Assembly: GCA_030849085.1 (NCBI GenBank)
Contig: JASAOM010001116.1
Span: forward strand, 62,001 to 126,000
DNA from: Borovskyia barvae
Lineage: Eukaryota > Euglenozoa > Kinetoplastea > Trypanosomatida > Trypanosomatidae
Reading direction: 5' to 3'
Length of the DNA: 64,000 nt
In this document: positions 9,842 through 19,716 of the stretch, piece after piece
How positions within the stretch are numbered: the stretch's first letter is position 1
How the letters are laid out: every line of letters starts with the position of its first letter
Position numbers and translations under genes: made by a program
Notes under the pieces: generated by a model
Told to the model about the DNA's origin: nothing
The model's input: only the letters and a program-made list of their open reading frames with translations
Databases searched by the model: none

Positions 9842-9970
9842 GGGGGGGGGGGGGGGGGGGGGGGGGAGGCGNNNNNNNNNNNNNNNNNNNNNNNNNNNNN
9901 NNNNNNNNNNNNNNNNNNNNNNNNNNNNNNNNNNNNNNNNNNNNNNNNNNNNNNNNNNNNNNGGGGGGGG
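9842..9970. other. Assembly gap (91 N) flanked by poly-G
   Basis: A run of 25 G at 9842-9866 is followed by AGGCG, then N from 9872 to 9962, then 8 G. The gap size may be an estimate. The G homopolymer is the likely cause of the break. Confidence 0.95.
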
Positions 9971-11127
9971 CATGGCAAAGGGCGCACATACGATGAAGGA
10001 AGGGAAGAGGAAGAAACACGAGGCGAACCCAACAACGGGAGTGGGAGAAGAGAAAAAGATGAAGGAGGATGCGGTGATTCACCGCGGCAGAGTGTGAGAG
10101 AAATAGAGTCGCAGCGACACCACCATTTCTCCGAGAAGCACCCGTAACCGAAGCCAGAAGAAAAAAAGATGTCCATTATGGTTTGTACCTGCACGAGACG
10201 TATGGGAGAGGGGGGGAAGGAGGAAGAGTTGGCCCAGCAGCCTCGTAGACAACGGTTGAAGGCCGAAGGGGGGGAGGAGAAGTGGCAGATCATCGAACAT
10301 TTGCAGGATCGCAAACCCTCTTCGCCATCCCATCCGCCATACCTAATCCTGCTCTTTCCGTTGAGACGCCCGCACCATCACTGGGTTTCATTTTTGCTTG
10401 CCTTCTCCTCTTCCAATGGCGATCTAGAATTATTTTTCTTCGCCCCTTTCACTTTTCGTGCTTGTAAGTGTTGCCTTTTAACGGCGCTAGGAAACACAAA
10501 CATCGAACACTTCGTAGGCCTGCGGCAAGCCCCACCCACCCATCCACCCACACCGAACCAATCGCATCCACTCAGGTACGTCCCCTAACCCACCTCCCCC
10601 ACCGATCATAATAAAAGAAAAAAGGAGGGCGGCATATTCTCATCTACCATATAATCGATATATATATATATGCAAAGGAAATGAGAGGCAGGAAGGGATG
10701 GAAGGAGAGGGCAAGGCACCCGGCAGACCTCTCCGTTGCCGCTGTTCCCGAGCGTGCACGCACACGCACCCCACCCCTCACCCTCTCTACACCTCATCGT
10801 GTAAAAAAAAAGGGCACAGCAACCACGATAACCATCGGAACAACCACCATGAAGGGGGCGCAGAAAGCCACCACTACGCAAGCAAAAGCATGGCGCATAC
10901 ACCAAAAATGTTTCATGTTGGGTTTGAGAGCTTTTCTTCACCAACAAAAAACTAAAGAGTTCCGTCCAACCACGGGGAAATCGGGCGTCGTTCATCACCT
11001 GCCCGACGCTTTACGGCGCGTAAGAGGCGAATACGTGGCAAAAGAGAGAGAGAGAGAGAGAAGGGGGGGGGAGGGAGGGAGGGATACCAACTAGAAATAC
11101 CGTCACCTCCCCCTCCCACTTGCCTCC

Positions 11128-12192
11128 CTACAAATCGTAGTGGAAAAAGTAAAGCTTGAAGAAGAGCGTGAGGCCCATGTGAAATATCGAGACCAGCGCC
11201 ACCAGCCCCATAAACCATCCCCTCTCCAGCGTTGTCTTCCACATGTGCCACATATTGATAAGCAAGTACGCGGTGGACCAGGCCCCGCCCAGCATCACGA
11301 AGATCCACTGGGCTGCGCTATACGGGACCATGCAGAGGATGGCGACGAGCTCAAAGATGAACATGCTGTAGCCGTACAGGCACACGGTGTCGGTGAGCGT
11401 GGCCGGCAGGTTCTTCCATTGCATGATGCCCCACACCACAGCCCCAAAGAGGAAGCAGTACAGATAGATGACAGCATACGCAACCGTGGCCACCGAGAAG
11501 TCATACTTCCACGGGTGTGAGCTGGTGTTGTTCTTTGTGTAGGCGATCTTGCTCATGATGTTGCTCACCACCGCAAGCGTCATCCAAAGCGTCGTGCACA
11601 CCCAAAAAGGTCCGTAGAGGTCGGGTTTGCGCGACAGCACCACCCCCGCCTCCTCCAACGTCGTCTCCGCTGCGTAACCGTCATCTGCACCGACCGCTCC
11701 CTCGGCCTGCAGCGACCCATTCAGGTGCCAGTTGCGATCCATCAAAAAATCGGGTGGATTGAAAGGCACCAACGTATTGCTCAGCCGCAACAACACCTGA
11801 CGCGTGTTGATGTCGAAGAACTGCTGGTAAAACTCCATCTTCCAAAACTTGCTGGAGGCCTCTGGCGGTGACGGTGGGGGGGCGCCCGCGGTAGCCTTTG
11901 CAGACGGCAGCTCCCCTTCCGCTGCGGCACCGGCGGGGGGCGATGGTGGCGGGGGAGTACCAAATCCTTGGCCTGAATAGAACGGCATCGACGAAGGAGT
12001 CGAGCTTGTGGGTGCTGGTGGCTTGGACACACCCGTATAGGCAGCCGTGCCATAGGGCGACGCTCCGGAGCCGTAGCCACTCGGGGGGGTCCCTGCTGCG
12101 GCTCTTGGTGGTGGCACCGCGGCACCACCCGGAGGGGACGCATCCTCACGGAAGGGATCTGCCGAGCCGCCAGTCTCGTAAGGGTTCGCCAT
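11128..12192 (-). CDS. Yip1-family membrane trafficking protein (YIPF-like)
   Basis: A 354-residue protein starting at the ATG at 12192; the open frame continues upstream for 128 codons, but those residues are low-complexity and the true N-terminus begins MANPYETGG. Residues 1-115 are a Pro/Gly/Ser/Ala-rich cytosolic tail. The hallmark DLYGPFW lies at 191-197, at the start of the Yip1 domain. Five hydrophobic spans follow at about 198-215, 235-257, 266-288, 292-313 and 327-350. The protein ends just after the last span. Yip1/YIPF proteins sit in ER-Golgi membranes and bind Rab GTPases. The layout (long N-terminal cytosolic tail, DLYGP motif, five spans) fits YIPF1/2-type members best, but which paralogue it is cannot be decided by eye. 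Confidence 0.88.
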   Translation of the reverse strand: MANPYETGGSADPFREDASPPGGAAVPPPRAAAGTPPSGYGSGASPYGTAAYTGVSKPPAPTSSTPSSMPFYSGQGFGTPPPPSPPAGAAAEGELPSAKATAGAPPPSPPEASSKFWKMEFYQQFFDINTRQVLLRLSNTLVPFNPPDFLMDRNWHLNGSLQAEGAVGADDGYAAETTLEEAGVVLSRKPDLYGPFWVCTTLWMTLAVVSNIMSKIAYTKNNTSSHPWKYDFSVATVAYAVIYLYCFLFGAVVWGIMQWKNLPATLTDTVCLYGYSMFIFELVAILCMVPYSAAQWIFVMLGGAWSTAYLLINMWHMWKTTLERGWFMGLVALVSIFHMGLTLFFKLYFFHYDL

Positions 12193-13672
12193 TGCCGTTC
12201 GACGAACGAAGAAAAATCCGTAGAGAAAGGGAGAAAAGGGAGGGAAGGGCAAGACAAGACGCGCTGATGGTTCGCAACAGCGCAGCGTAGCCCTCGTCAC
12301 CCGCAAAGTCAGAGAAAGTGCGCAAAACGAAAGGAAGGCAGGAGACGGTGGAATCAAAAAATGAAGCGGTGCAGTGAAAGGAGAGTGGGAAGGTGGGAGA
12401 CGCAGGAGGAGTCTGTGAGAGGAGTCATGGCACCGTGTGCAGCGACCCATCGGCCTCGGGCAGCGCCCCGAACAAAGCCGAAATGCGCAACAGGAGCGAG
12501 GCCGACACTTTTCAAGAGGGGAGCAGAAGCGTGCCCACACACGTGCCACCAACATCAGCAGATCAGAACGGTACACCGCACGTATCGCCTCTTTCCTTTG
12601 CTCTCTCTCTCTCTCTTTTCCTCAGTCAAGGAGTGTCGTGCAGAAACCCCTCCACTCCGCTATCAATGCACAGACCGCCTCTCTGAAAGAAAAGTGGAGG
12701 GAGGGAATGCAGCGATGGACGCGGTCCTTTCATTCGGCTGCTGCGCTCATCAAGGGCAATACATGGAGGTGCACCCAAAACATCACCCCTGGGACCGCCG
12801 TGGCGTACGTCCTACGCAGATCACCCGACCCTTCCAGTGTCCTTGAGACATGGAAAGGGGAACGAAAGAGAGAGGGGGGGCGGGTAGAGCTGTCATGTTC
12901 CCAAGGAGACCAAGGGTAGGCGGAGCTCGTCTGACCCTATTCGATCCCCCAACCCGCTTCTCCCATTACATCTCACTTCCTGACCACATCTCTCAGGCAA
13001 GACGCACCTGTCGCGCCTACTGTCCACGGATGGTCGCTTTTCATAGAGCTTTCTGTGAAGGAGAGAAGGCTTTACAAGAACAACAGTATGGAAGGCAGGC
13101 AAAGAGCTTCGATCGGATGGAAAGGGGAGGGAAGAGGCTTTGGTAGCTACCCTCACCCACACACACACACATCGTAAGAGGCTCGCACCATATCAGGAAG
13201 CAGCGACGCAACGCTAAGTACCCTTCACGTTGTGCCTCTCACGCTGTGCCACACAGAATGGATAGAGAAGAGCGGGGGGAGGGAGGGACAACGCGCCGGC
13301 AGCAAGTCCGAAAAGATCGAGAACCTCGAGAAGCATTGATGCAGCAAACAGTGAGGAGAGAGACACGCACACGAGATGGAGAGTAGCCGATGATTTTTTT
13401 TGTAAACAATGCAAGAGAGCTGATGCATCACGTCGAGTTGCGCCCCTCATACCACCATTTCCGCTTTTTCTCCGTCGGGCGCTCCTGTCGTCACCCTCCT
13501 GGCCTGCTTTCCTCATGAATTCCAGCTGGTGACCGCATGCTTCCCATTGGTTCGTCCATCGCCCTTCTTCCCTCCTCTTCCATAACCCCCACTGCTCGAC
13601 TCCGTCACAATCGCTCGCGTTACCCCCTCGCCGATGCAACAAAGGCCATCGGCAAACGCCCTTCGCCTCCCT
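12193..13672. other. Intergenic region between the tail-anchored LRR gene and the Yip1-family gene
   Basis: About 1.5 kb without a supported gene. It contains a TC run on the + strand at 12600-12620, and a G run at about 12876-12883. Short open frames on both strands do not resemble proteins. Confidence 0.55.
12293..12345 (-). promoter_or_regulatory. Predicted trans-splicing acceptor (Yip1-family gene)
   Basis: There is no AG between the pyrimidine-rich block at about 12205-12250 and the ATG at 12192. The nearest tract followed by AG is at 12295-12345, with the AG at 12294-12293, about 100 nt upstream of the ATG. Moderate support only. Confidence 0.35.
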
Positions 13673-14752
13673 CTACTGCCTTCGCCGTCGCCGCAGTAGC
13701 ACAGAGGCGACTGCCGTAGCGGCAGTGAAGGCTACGACCACCCTGAGAACCACCGATCCGTTCCGAGAGAAGTTGCACTGCGCACGGGCAGCGGTCGCTT
13801 TCGCCTCGATGGCCTCGTGCAGGGCCTTCTCGGTGGCCAGCTGAATTCGAGGGTTGTTGTACCACTCCACTGCACCGACGCTCGTGCGACTGCTCCGGAT
13901 GGCCTCCGCCAGTGACGTTGCGTTCTCATCGGAGAGGTTGCACGAGGTCAGATCGATAGCGTAGATGTGGCGCATGCGGGGCACCGCCCGCACGAGAGCC
14001 TCCCGCCCCGCATCTGTTATGTTGTTGTTGCATGCCAGATCGAGGGTCGCGAAGCGCTTGTTCCCACTCTTGGTGAGAGCCTCGGCGATGGCCTGAACAC
14101 CGATGTCTCCCAAGTTGTTCACGGAAAGGTTCAGCGACTCTACGCGAGAGGTGCGAGAAAGGATAAAGGCGTCTGCCAGAGCCACTGCGCCGATGTCACC
14201 GATGCGGTTATCACTAAGGTCGATGTGGGTAAGACTCGGGTGGCTGCCCAACATCTCCGCGACGATGCCCGCGCCTTCGTCCCCCAAGAGGTTGAAGGCC
14301 AGCGAGAGCTCCGTGAGGGTGCGGCACGCCACCACACCGTCGCATAAGGTGGGCAAACCGCGTGGCGTGATGTGGTTCGTTACAACATTGAGCGTGCGCA
14401 GCTTCACCGCCTGCAGCAGCACTGCCAGCGGGTAGAGCGCCTCGTCCTGGATCGCGTTCTCATTGACGTCGAGGTACGTGAGGTGGGGACAATGCTCTCG
14501 CAATGTATCGAAGAGAATCGTCGCCCCACGGGTACCTATACGGTTGTCCTTCAAATCGAGAATTTGTAAGTGGATCATCTTGGCGATGAACCGCTCTACA
14601 ATTTCCTCGCAGTACTCCGCGGAGATGTTGCTGCCCGACAGATCCAGGGACGTCACGCCGGCCGGATCGACGATGGCCATTTCCAAAGCAGCAGGCGTGA
14701 GCTGCCCATACATGAGCTCCACCACCGGTGCTTGCGATGTCGCGGCTGACAT
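13673..14752 (-). CDS. Ribonuclease-inhibitor-type LRR protein with C-terminal membrane anchor
   Basis: A 359-residue protein starting at the ATG at 14752. Residues 30-300 are about nine regular repeats of 27-29 residues with the L-x-x-L-x-L-x-x-N-x-I/L pattern. Examples are VTSLDLSGSNIS (33-44), LQILDLKDNRIG (62-73), LTYLDVNENAI (91-101), LTHIDLSDNRIG (174-185) and VESLNLSVNNLG (204-215). This is the RanGAP / ribonuclease inhibitor class. Near the end a hydrophobic stretch at about 334-353 is followed at once by RRRRRQ, so the protein looks tail-anchored with its repeats in the cytosol. A short span with a basic flank often targets the mitochondrial outer membrane, but ER is possible. No catalytic domain is visible. 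Confidence 0.85.
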   Translation of the reverse strand: MSAATSQAPVVELMYGQLTPAALEMAIVDPAGVTSLDLSGSNISAEYCEEIVERFIAKMIHLQILDLKDNRIGTRGATILFDTLREHCPHLTYLDVNENAIQDEALYPLAVLLQAVKLRTLNVVTNHITPRGLPTLCDGVVACRTLTELSLAFNLLGDEGAGIVAEMLGSHPSLTHIDLSDNRIGDIGAVALADAFILSRTSRVESLNLSVNNLGDIGVQAIAEALTKSGNKRFATLDLACNNNITDAGREALVRAVPRMRHIYAIDLTSCNLSDENATSLAEAIRSSRTSVGAVEWYNNPRIQLATEKALHEAIEAKATAARAQCNFSRNGSVVLRVVVAFTAATAVASVLLRRRRRQ

Positions 14753-16187
14753 GGTTAGCGGTGTACTGTCTGTGTGTGTGTCTGTGTCTGTGTCTGTGCG
14801 TATGCGTGTATGCGCTTTTCTGGGTGCAATAAACTAGAAGAGACCGAGAGCGGAAACGAAAGCGGAAGCGACCGCGCCTCGGCGAGAAAGACAAGTTACG
14901 GAAAAAGGACGAGATCCCATCCAGGCGATGCAAAGACAGAGAGAGAGAGAGAGAGAGAGAGAGGAGGGGAGGTGAGGCAGCAGTCCTCTCGCTTCTGTTC
15001 CGTTCTTCTCCTATTATTGGATTCAAAGAAAATTCTTCTTCTCTGTCCTTCTCTCTCTCTCGCTCTATCCCTAACGCATTCAGTCACAAAACTCTCAACA
15101 TTCAAAAGGGAGCGCGCTACGCTGCACCGGCGCTACTCGGCAACCGCGTAGGGAGACAGAGAGACAGAGAGAGAGAGAGAGATCGGTAGAAAGGCTGATG
15201 CATGAAAAGTTTGATGGATTGATGGATAGATCACCTTTACGCGACTCCTCGTACACCCACCACGTACAAGTCAACGCGACAGCGAAAGAAAAAAAGAGGC
15301 GCGCAATAGGAGCGAACGGGAGAACGGCAAATCGAGGCAAAGGTGTGATGGAGAAAGAGAGAGAGGGGGGGACACGGAAAGGAAGCTGAGCCTCAGAAAG
15401 GCGGGGCGCTATACGACACAACAGGCACCACGCAGCTACAGGCATCCGAATCAGCCCACCGCCACAACAACAACAGGAAGAAGAGAAGGGAGGGAAAGAA
15501 GAGCGGCAGCGGTTGCCATACGAAACGAGAGAGAGAAAGGGTTGGAGAGCCGGAGATGTGGGTGGTGGGAAAGGGAAATGCCCATCAAGTGGGGAGGGGA
15601 GGGGCAGTAGGGGGGGAAAGGACAGTGTAGCAGAAGGAGGTGAAGAGAGCAAATGGATACAAGGTGAATGGGAAGCCGTGTAGAGAAAGAGGAGCAGTGC
15701 GCTTGTGCAGCCGTGATTGACGCAGACATCGAAAGCCGCTAGGCCATCGCATGCTGGTTGGTCTACTCCGCGTAGAATAGCTGAACGTATGCCTGTGGGT
15801 TTGGGTGAAGGTATATTATTTTATATGCAGTCGATCCTTGCGCCATCGCTGTACGTCGTTGGTCTCCCCTCGTATCTAGCTTGTAGTCGAGCATTGTGTG
15901 AGGGAAAGTGGAAGGGAGAAAAATATGTGGCTCACAGGGCTCCACGTGTAGAAGGGCAGCAACGCTTACATTCACACGTGTCCATACGAACGCACTGGCC
16001 CGCGCATCAACTTGTCGCACGCAAGTCCCTTCTGTTCCTCCCCCTTTCTCCCTCACCACCTCCCCCCTCCCACTCTTGGCCGATCCGCATCTCCTCCTAT
16101 GCCACAGTAGCTCAAATTCTCTTGCAAGGGGAATAAGTTGGGATGAGGAAAGGGGACGGGGGAGAGTACATCGGTCGTAGGACACGA
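14753..16187. other. Intergenic region between the SET gene and the tail-anchored LRR gene
   Basis: About 1.4 kb without a supported gene. GA repeats lie at 14938-14962 and 15162-15181, and a GT-rich block at 14772-14800. Most of 15280-15660 is purine-rich on the + strand, so C/T-rich in the transcript. Confidence 0.55.
14834..14870 (-). promoter_or_regulatory. Predicted trans-splicing acceptor (tail-anchored LRR gene)
   Basis: A C/T-rich stretch (14838-14870, read on the minus strand) ends in CTAG with the AG at 14835-14834, about 80 nt before the ATG. A CA repeat (GT on the + strand, about 14772-14800) lies between acceptor and start. Confidence 0.35.
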
Positions 16188-18149
16188 TCATCCATGGCCA
16201 ACGCAGGCACACGATTGACTTGAGCACCACTGGAGAGATCGACATGCCACACGCTTCAAGCCAACCCGGAGTTGCAGGCAGAGCACAGAATTATCGCTGA
16301 GGGCGTCGTTATCACTATTATCATCCGCGGCATTCTGCACTGCGGACTCGGACTCCTGCAGCGCCGCCAGCGACGCCTCGTCCGCGGCGAGCGTGGTGGG
16401 GAAGGCGTCTAGCACACACTGGATGGCATTCCTCACTGCTGCCACGACCGCCGCCTCCGTCGAGGGTGAAAGGGCTTCGAAGGGGCCATAAGGCCGACTC
16501 TCCATAAGCGAAAACTCGTAACTTTCCGCCAGCTGAACCCGAAGCAGTGCCAACAGCGCTGCAGGCGGCACACCATCGTAGCCGATCCAGCAACGACCCG
16601 CCAAGCACAAAGCGTAACGCGTCAACAGCGCCTGCCGCCGCCGATCCCAACTAGCAGCGTCGGCCTCGTCCCCAGCTGAGGATGGTAGGACTCCCGTCGA
16701 CTCCTCCACCTCGCCACCGCACAGCGCGTCTGCGAAGGCGGGCAAGGTGAGAGGAAACGGCAGTTTATCATGAACGTTGTCGCAGCCCAGTGTAAACCCG
16801 TAGTGCTGCAAGAGCTCCCAATTCTGCAGAGGGCCGTAACTCATCCATAACTCCCGTCCAACATCCACCCGTGTAAGCGCAGCACCGACCTGCATCACGA
16901 ACGGACCCCCATCGGGTTCCACCCGCCGCACAAGCACGTCCGTCCGGTTCGCGTGGTTCACCATATCTGCGAGAGGAACGAGGGCCATCACTACTGTGCC
17001 ATCGATGTTTAAGTTGAAAGCGCGCGAGTCGAACGTGCACTGCGCCCATAGAAGATGCTCCACCTGCAAAGCGGCAGAAAGATCGCTGAGCGACCGCCTG
17101 TGCGAGGCATCCACCACCCTCAGAAGTGCCTGCTGCAGAAGAGGGAGGAAAGCGTTTTCTAGCTGCTCTGCGAAGGACTGCAGATGACCACGCTTTGCAA
17201 GCACATCTTCCAACATGTCCAGTCCGTCAAGCTCCGCCAGGTCCACTACATCCCAAGAGATCGGCATGGTCGGATAGCGCGCTGGGCAGTGGCGGAGCAG
17301 GCGGCGCCAGTGAGAGTGTTCGACGCCCTCGACAAACTTTTCGTAGACAAGGCAGAGAACCAGAAGGGCCTCCTCGTTGTGTAGTAACTCGCAAAGCGAT
17401 GGCTCAGCTGCGATGGCTCGACCAAGAGCGCAGTGCTGGAGGATGGTGTCATGAAAGAACATCTCGGTGCGTGGCACCTGGAGCAGCGTCCCACAGCTAG
17501 GCACAGGAGCCGTGCAAATCAACGATCCCTCCACACAGTCATCCTCCTCGATCATCGGCAGAAAGGCAACCGCCTCTGACCACACATCGCTAAGAGCGCG
17601 GTGCTTGTCACTGTCTTCGGTAGCGGGGGATGCCATGCCATCAGTGGGGCGGCTCTTCCCGACGGTGGTAAACCCTGGAGGCTTTATAGCCTCCGTGGCG
17701 TACCGCTCCAGTGCTTCCCGCAGCGCTCCCAGAGGAACGTGCGAGGCTCCTCCGTCGTCATGGTTGTTCAGATGGTCCTCAATTCGTGCCGCGTCCCGTA
17801 CCTCATCGAGAAAAGAGAAGGCCACCTTCACAGCGAGCTGCTCGTTCCACGGATCAATCGGGCTCCACAAACGTTCAGCGATGAGGGCAGGGCCGAGACA
17901 CTCCCACAACGTACGTCCATCCATTGCAATGAGGCGGGTGCGCCAGAGCAACTCCTCCAGCGACCATCGGTTGGGGCTTACCTCAAGCGTGTGCACCCAT
18001 AAAGGATCCTCCGGGGTACAGCACTGCGCAGTTTCTTCTGCGTGCAGCAACAAGTACCGCTGCTTCACATCTGCGCTATCCGAAGTGCTGAATCGGGCCG
18101 CCAGCCAGCGAGCCGCGGGCGACGGGAGTCCGGGGAGGCGATCGGGCAT
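16188..18149 (-). CDS. SET-domain protein lysine methyltransferase (SETD3/SETD6/Rubisco-LSMT type)
   Basis: A 653-residue protein starting at the ATG at 18149; the next in-frame start-like codon upstream is TTG. The split SET core is recognisable. An ARF-like SET-I part lies around 360-385 with DSRAFNL, followed by LVPLADMVNHANR at 390-402, containing the NH cofactor-binding pair. ELWMSYGPLQNWELLQHYGFTLG at 433-455 carries the SYG and N-x-E-L-L-x-x-Y-G-F signature of the SETD3/SETD6/LSMT family. These enzymes transfer methyl groups from S-adenosylmethionine to lysine or histidine of non-histone proteins. Residues 470-653 would be the helical Rubisco-LSMT substrate-binding region. Residues 155-200 look like a disordered insertion. 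Substrate unknown; no targeting signal is clear. Confidence 0.82.
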   Translation of the reverse strand: MPDRLPGLPSPAARWLAARFSTSDSADVKQRYLLLHAEETAQCCTPEDPLWVHTLEVSPNRWSLEELLWRTRLIAMDGRTLWECLGPALIAERLWSPIDPWNEQLAVKVAFSFLDEVRDAARIEDHLNNHDDGGASHVPLGALREALERYATEAIKPPGFTTVGKSRPTDGMASPATEDSDKHRALSDVWSEAVAFLPMIEEDDCVEGSLICTAPVPSCGTLLQVPRTEMFFHDTILQHCALGRAIAAEPSLCELLHNEEALLVLCLVYEKFVEGVEHSHWRRLLRHCPARYPTMPISWDVVDLAELDGLDMLEDVLAKRGHLQSFAEQLENAFLPLLQQALLRVVDASHRRSLSDLSAALQVEHLLWAQCTFDSRAFNLNIDGTVVMALVPLADMVNHANRTDVLVRRVEPDGGPFVMQVGAALTRVDVGRELWMSYGPLQNWELLQHYGFTLGCDNVHDKLPFPLTLPAFADALCGGEVEESTGVLPSSAGDEADAASWDRRRQALLTRYALCLAGRCWIGYDGVPPAALLALLRVQLAESYEFSLMESRPYGPFEALSPSTEAAVVAAVRNAIQCVLDAFPTTLAADEASLAALQESESAVQNAADDNSDNDALSDNSVLCLQLRVGLKRVACRSLQWCSSQSCACVGHG

Positions 18150-18187
18150 GGAGACGGAAGGGCGCAAGTTGGACGTTCAGCGCCTCA

Positions 18188-18253
18188 CTTCACAGCGCAC
18201 ATACCCAGCGAGGCAAGCCAAATAGAAGCAGGAACGAAAAGAGAAGCGACCGG
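18188..18253 (-). promoter_or_regulatory. Predicted trans-splicing acceptor (SET gene)
   Basis: A C/T-rich stretch at about 18214-18253 is followed by a first AG at 18189-18188, about 39 nt before the ATG. The tract is interrupted, so support is modest. Confidence 0.33.
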
Positions 18254-19375
18254 TGAGAGAGGGGCGGAACCCACGAAGAGGTGCGCGTCGTAACGGGTAT
18301 GAGAAGCTTCTCTTGTCGCAACGTCACGCAAAAAACGCCTCTCAACGAGTGAAACAACTACATTCGCATTCGACACGGAGAAGATGGCGGAGTAGGTAGA
18401 GACCTCTTCGGCATATGCGAGGAAGGAAGGGAGGAACAGGAGAGGTGCGGGGTGGGGGGGAGGCGACAGAGCTGGGCGTGGTGTGATGAGAAGCAGTCAA
18501 TACTCAAACTTGTGCGGCCAGCACAAAACGAAAATCCCGGCACACTTAACCCACCACTCTCCCCGCGCTGTGCTCTTCGCGAGATTCGAGTACGTCGTGC
18601 TTGACGCTTCCAATGAAGAAAGGTCTGATGTGTCCCTGCGTTAACCCTAATTGGCGCTGAAAGCCCAGCCTCGCGTGGCCCAGAGGAATGCACAAAAAAA
18701 GCGAGAAGTGGCGTGCAAGAGAGCCTCTCTGCATACCAGCCCATCCATCCTCAAGCCCTTTTCTCTCCTCATACCCCCTCCGCCTCCTTTTAGAACACCA
18801 AAACGGCGGCAGCACACTCCAACCCCTTTGACGTCGGCACGGTTGGGAATACAGCTGGCCTTTGCACTTGGTTTTGTTTACGTGCTTGGTTTCTTTTTAA
18901 AGGAAAAAACGTGTGTGTGTGTTCCGCGCACAATGACCCCGATGATCCACACACAAGACGATAAGCGCGTGTTAAAGCCATCAAACGCGCACAGAAAAAA
19001 GGGCAAAAGAGCGAAGAGAGAAGAGAAATCCAAAAAAGCAGCCAAAGAGAAAAAAGATGAGAAGAGCTCATGCCGAAAGGGAAGCGGTAAAGTTTTTTGG
19101 GGCGGAGGGGAAGAGCGGGGGGAGGGAGTCGTGTGAAGGAGCCGGTGAAAGGGACTGAACATCTTCCCTCTGGCATGTGCACGCGGATTCGCTACCAGCC
19201 AAAGCTGAATCAAAGCGAGAGAGTGAGCGTGCGCACACCTTGCCTGTGGGGGTAGATTGCGAATGGCACTTTCGTTCTCGACCAACCTCCCATTCTTTTC
19301 ACTTCCTCTCTCCCCTCCGTCACCACCACCTGGGCACACAACTCACAACTCTGTATATAAATAAATATAAATAAG

Positions 19376-19398
19376 TATATATATATATATATATATAT
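19376..19398. repeat. AT dinucleotide microsatellite
   Basis: About 11 AT units in the presumed 3' UTR of the dehydrogenase gene. Confidence 0.9.
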
Positions 19399-19716
19399 GC
19401 TACACATGATATACTTTGTTGCTGCTATTTTTCCCTGACCTGCTTCTCTTTGTAATGCCCTGATCGAGAAAGGAGGGAAGGAGGGGAGACGGTGTTTCGT
19501 ATTGGTGCTGGAGAGAGACCCGCTCGAATCTACTTCACGGCACACCTGTCTGTATCCGTCCCCCTCACAGAGACGGCCCCCTTTTCCCTTCCTCTTTCCC
19601 CGCCACACTCATATCAGCACGCGATTCTTCTCGGCCACCACCACCACTAGAGCCTGTGCTGCACCACCCCACTTTTAAAGGGTCTTTAGTATGTTAGAGG
19701 GGAGGGGGAGGGAGCC

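Larger units (their letters stand above)
9618..11127. other. Intergenic region between the Yip1-family gene and LysRS, with an assembly gap
   Basis: About 1.5 kb without a supported gene. It contains the poly-G-flanked N gap, a short TA repeat at 10658-10671, a GA repeat at 11044-11062 and a G-rich block at 11063-11082. It should hold the Yip1-family 3' UTR and the LysRS 5' UTR. Confidence 0.6.
18150..19716. other. Intergenic region between the dehydrogenase and SET genes
   Basis: About 1.6 kb without a supported gene. An AT repeat at 19376-19398 lies about 320-340 nt after the dehydrogenase stop. The + strand is purine-rich at 18960-19135. Nothing else recognisable. Confidence 0.55.

Noticed and set aside
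9842-9866. Poly-G run considered as a telomeric or satellite repeat
   Set aside because: A single homopolymer with no TTAGGG-like units; best explained as a simple-sequence run next to an assembly gap.
12193-12576. N-terminal extension of the Yip1-family protein by 128 residues
   Set aside because: The extension is repetitive and unlike the family; the ATG at 12192 begins a typical YIPF N-terminal tail.
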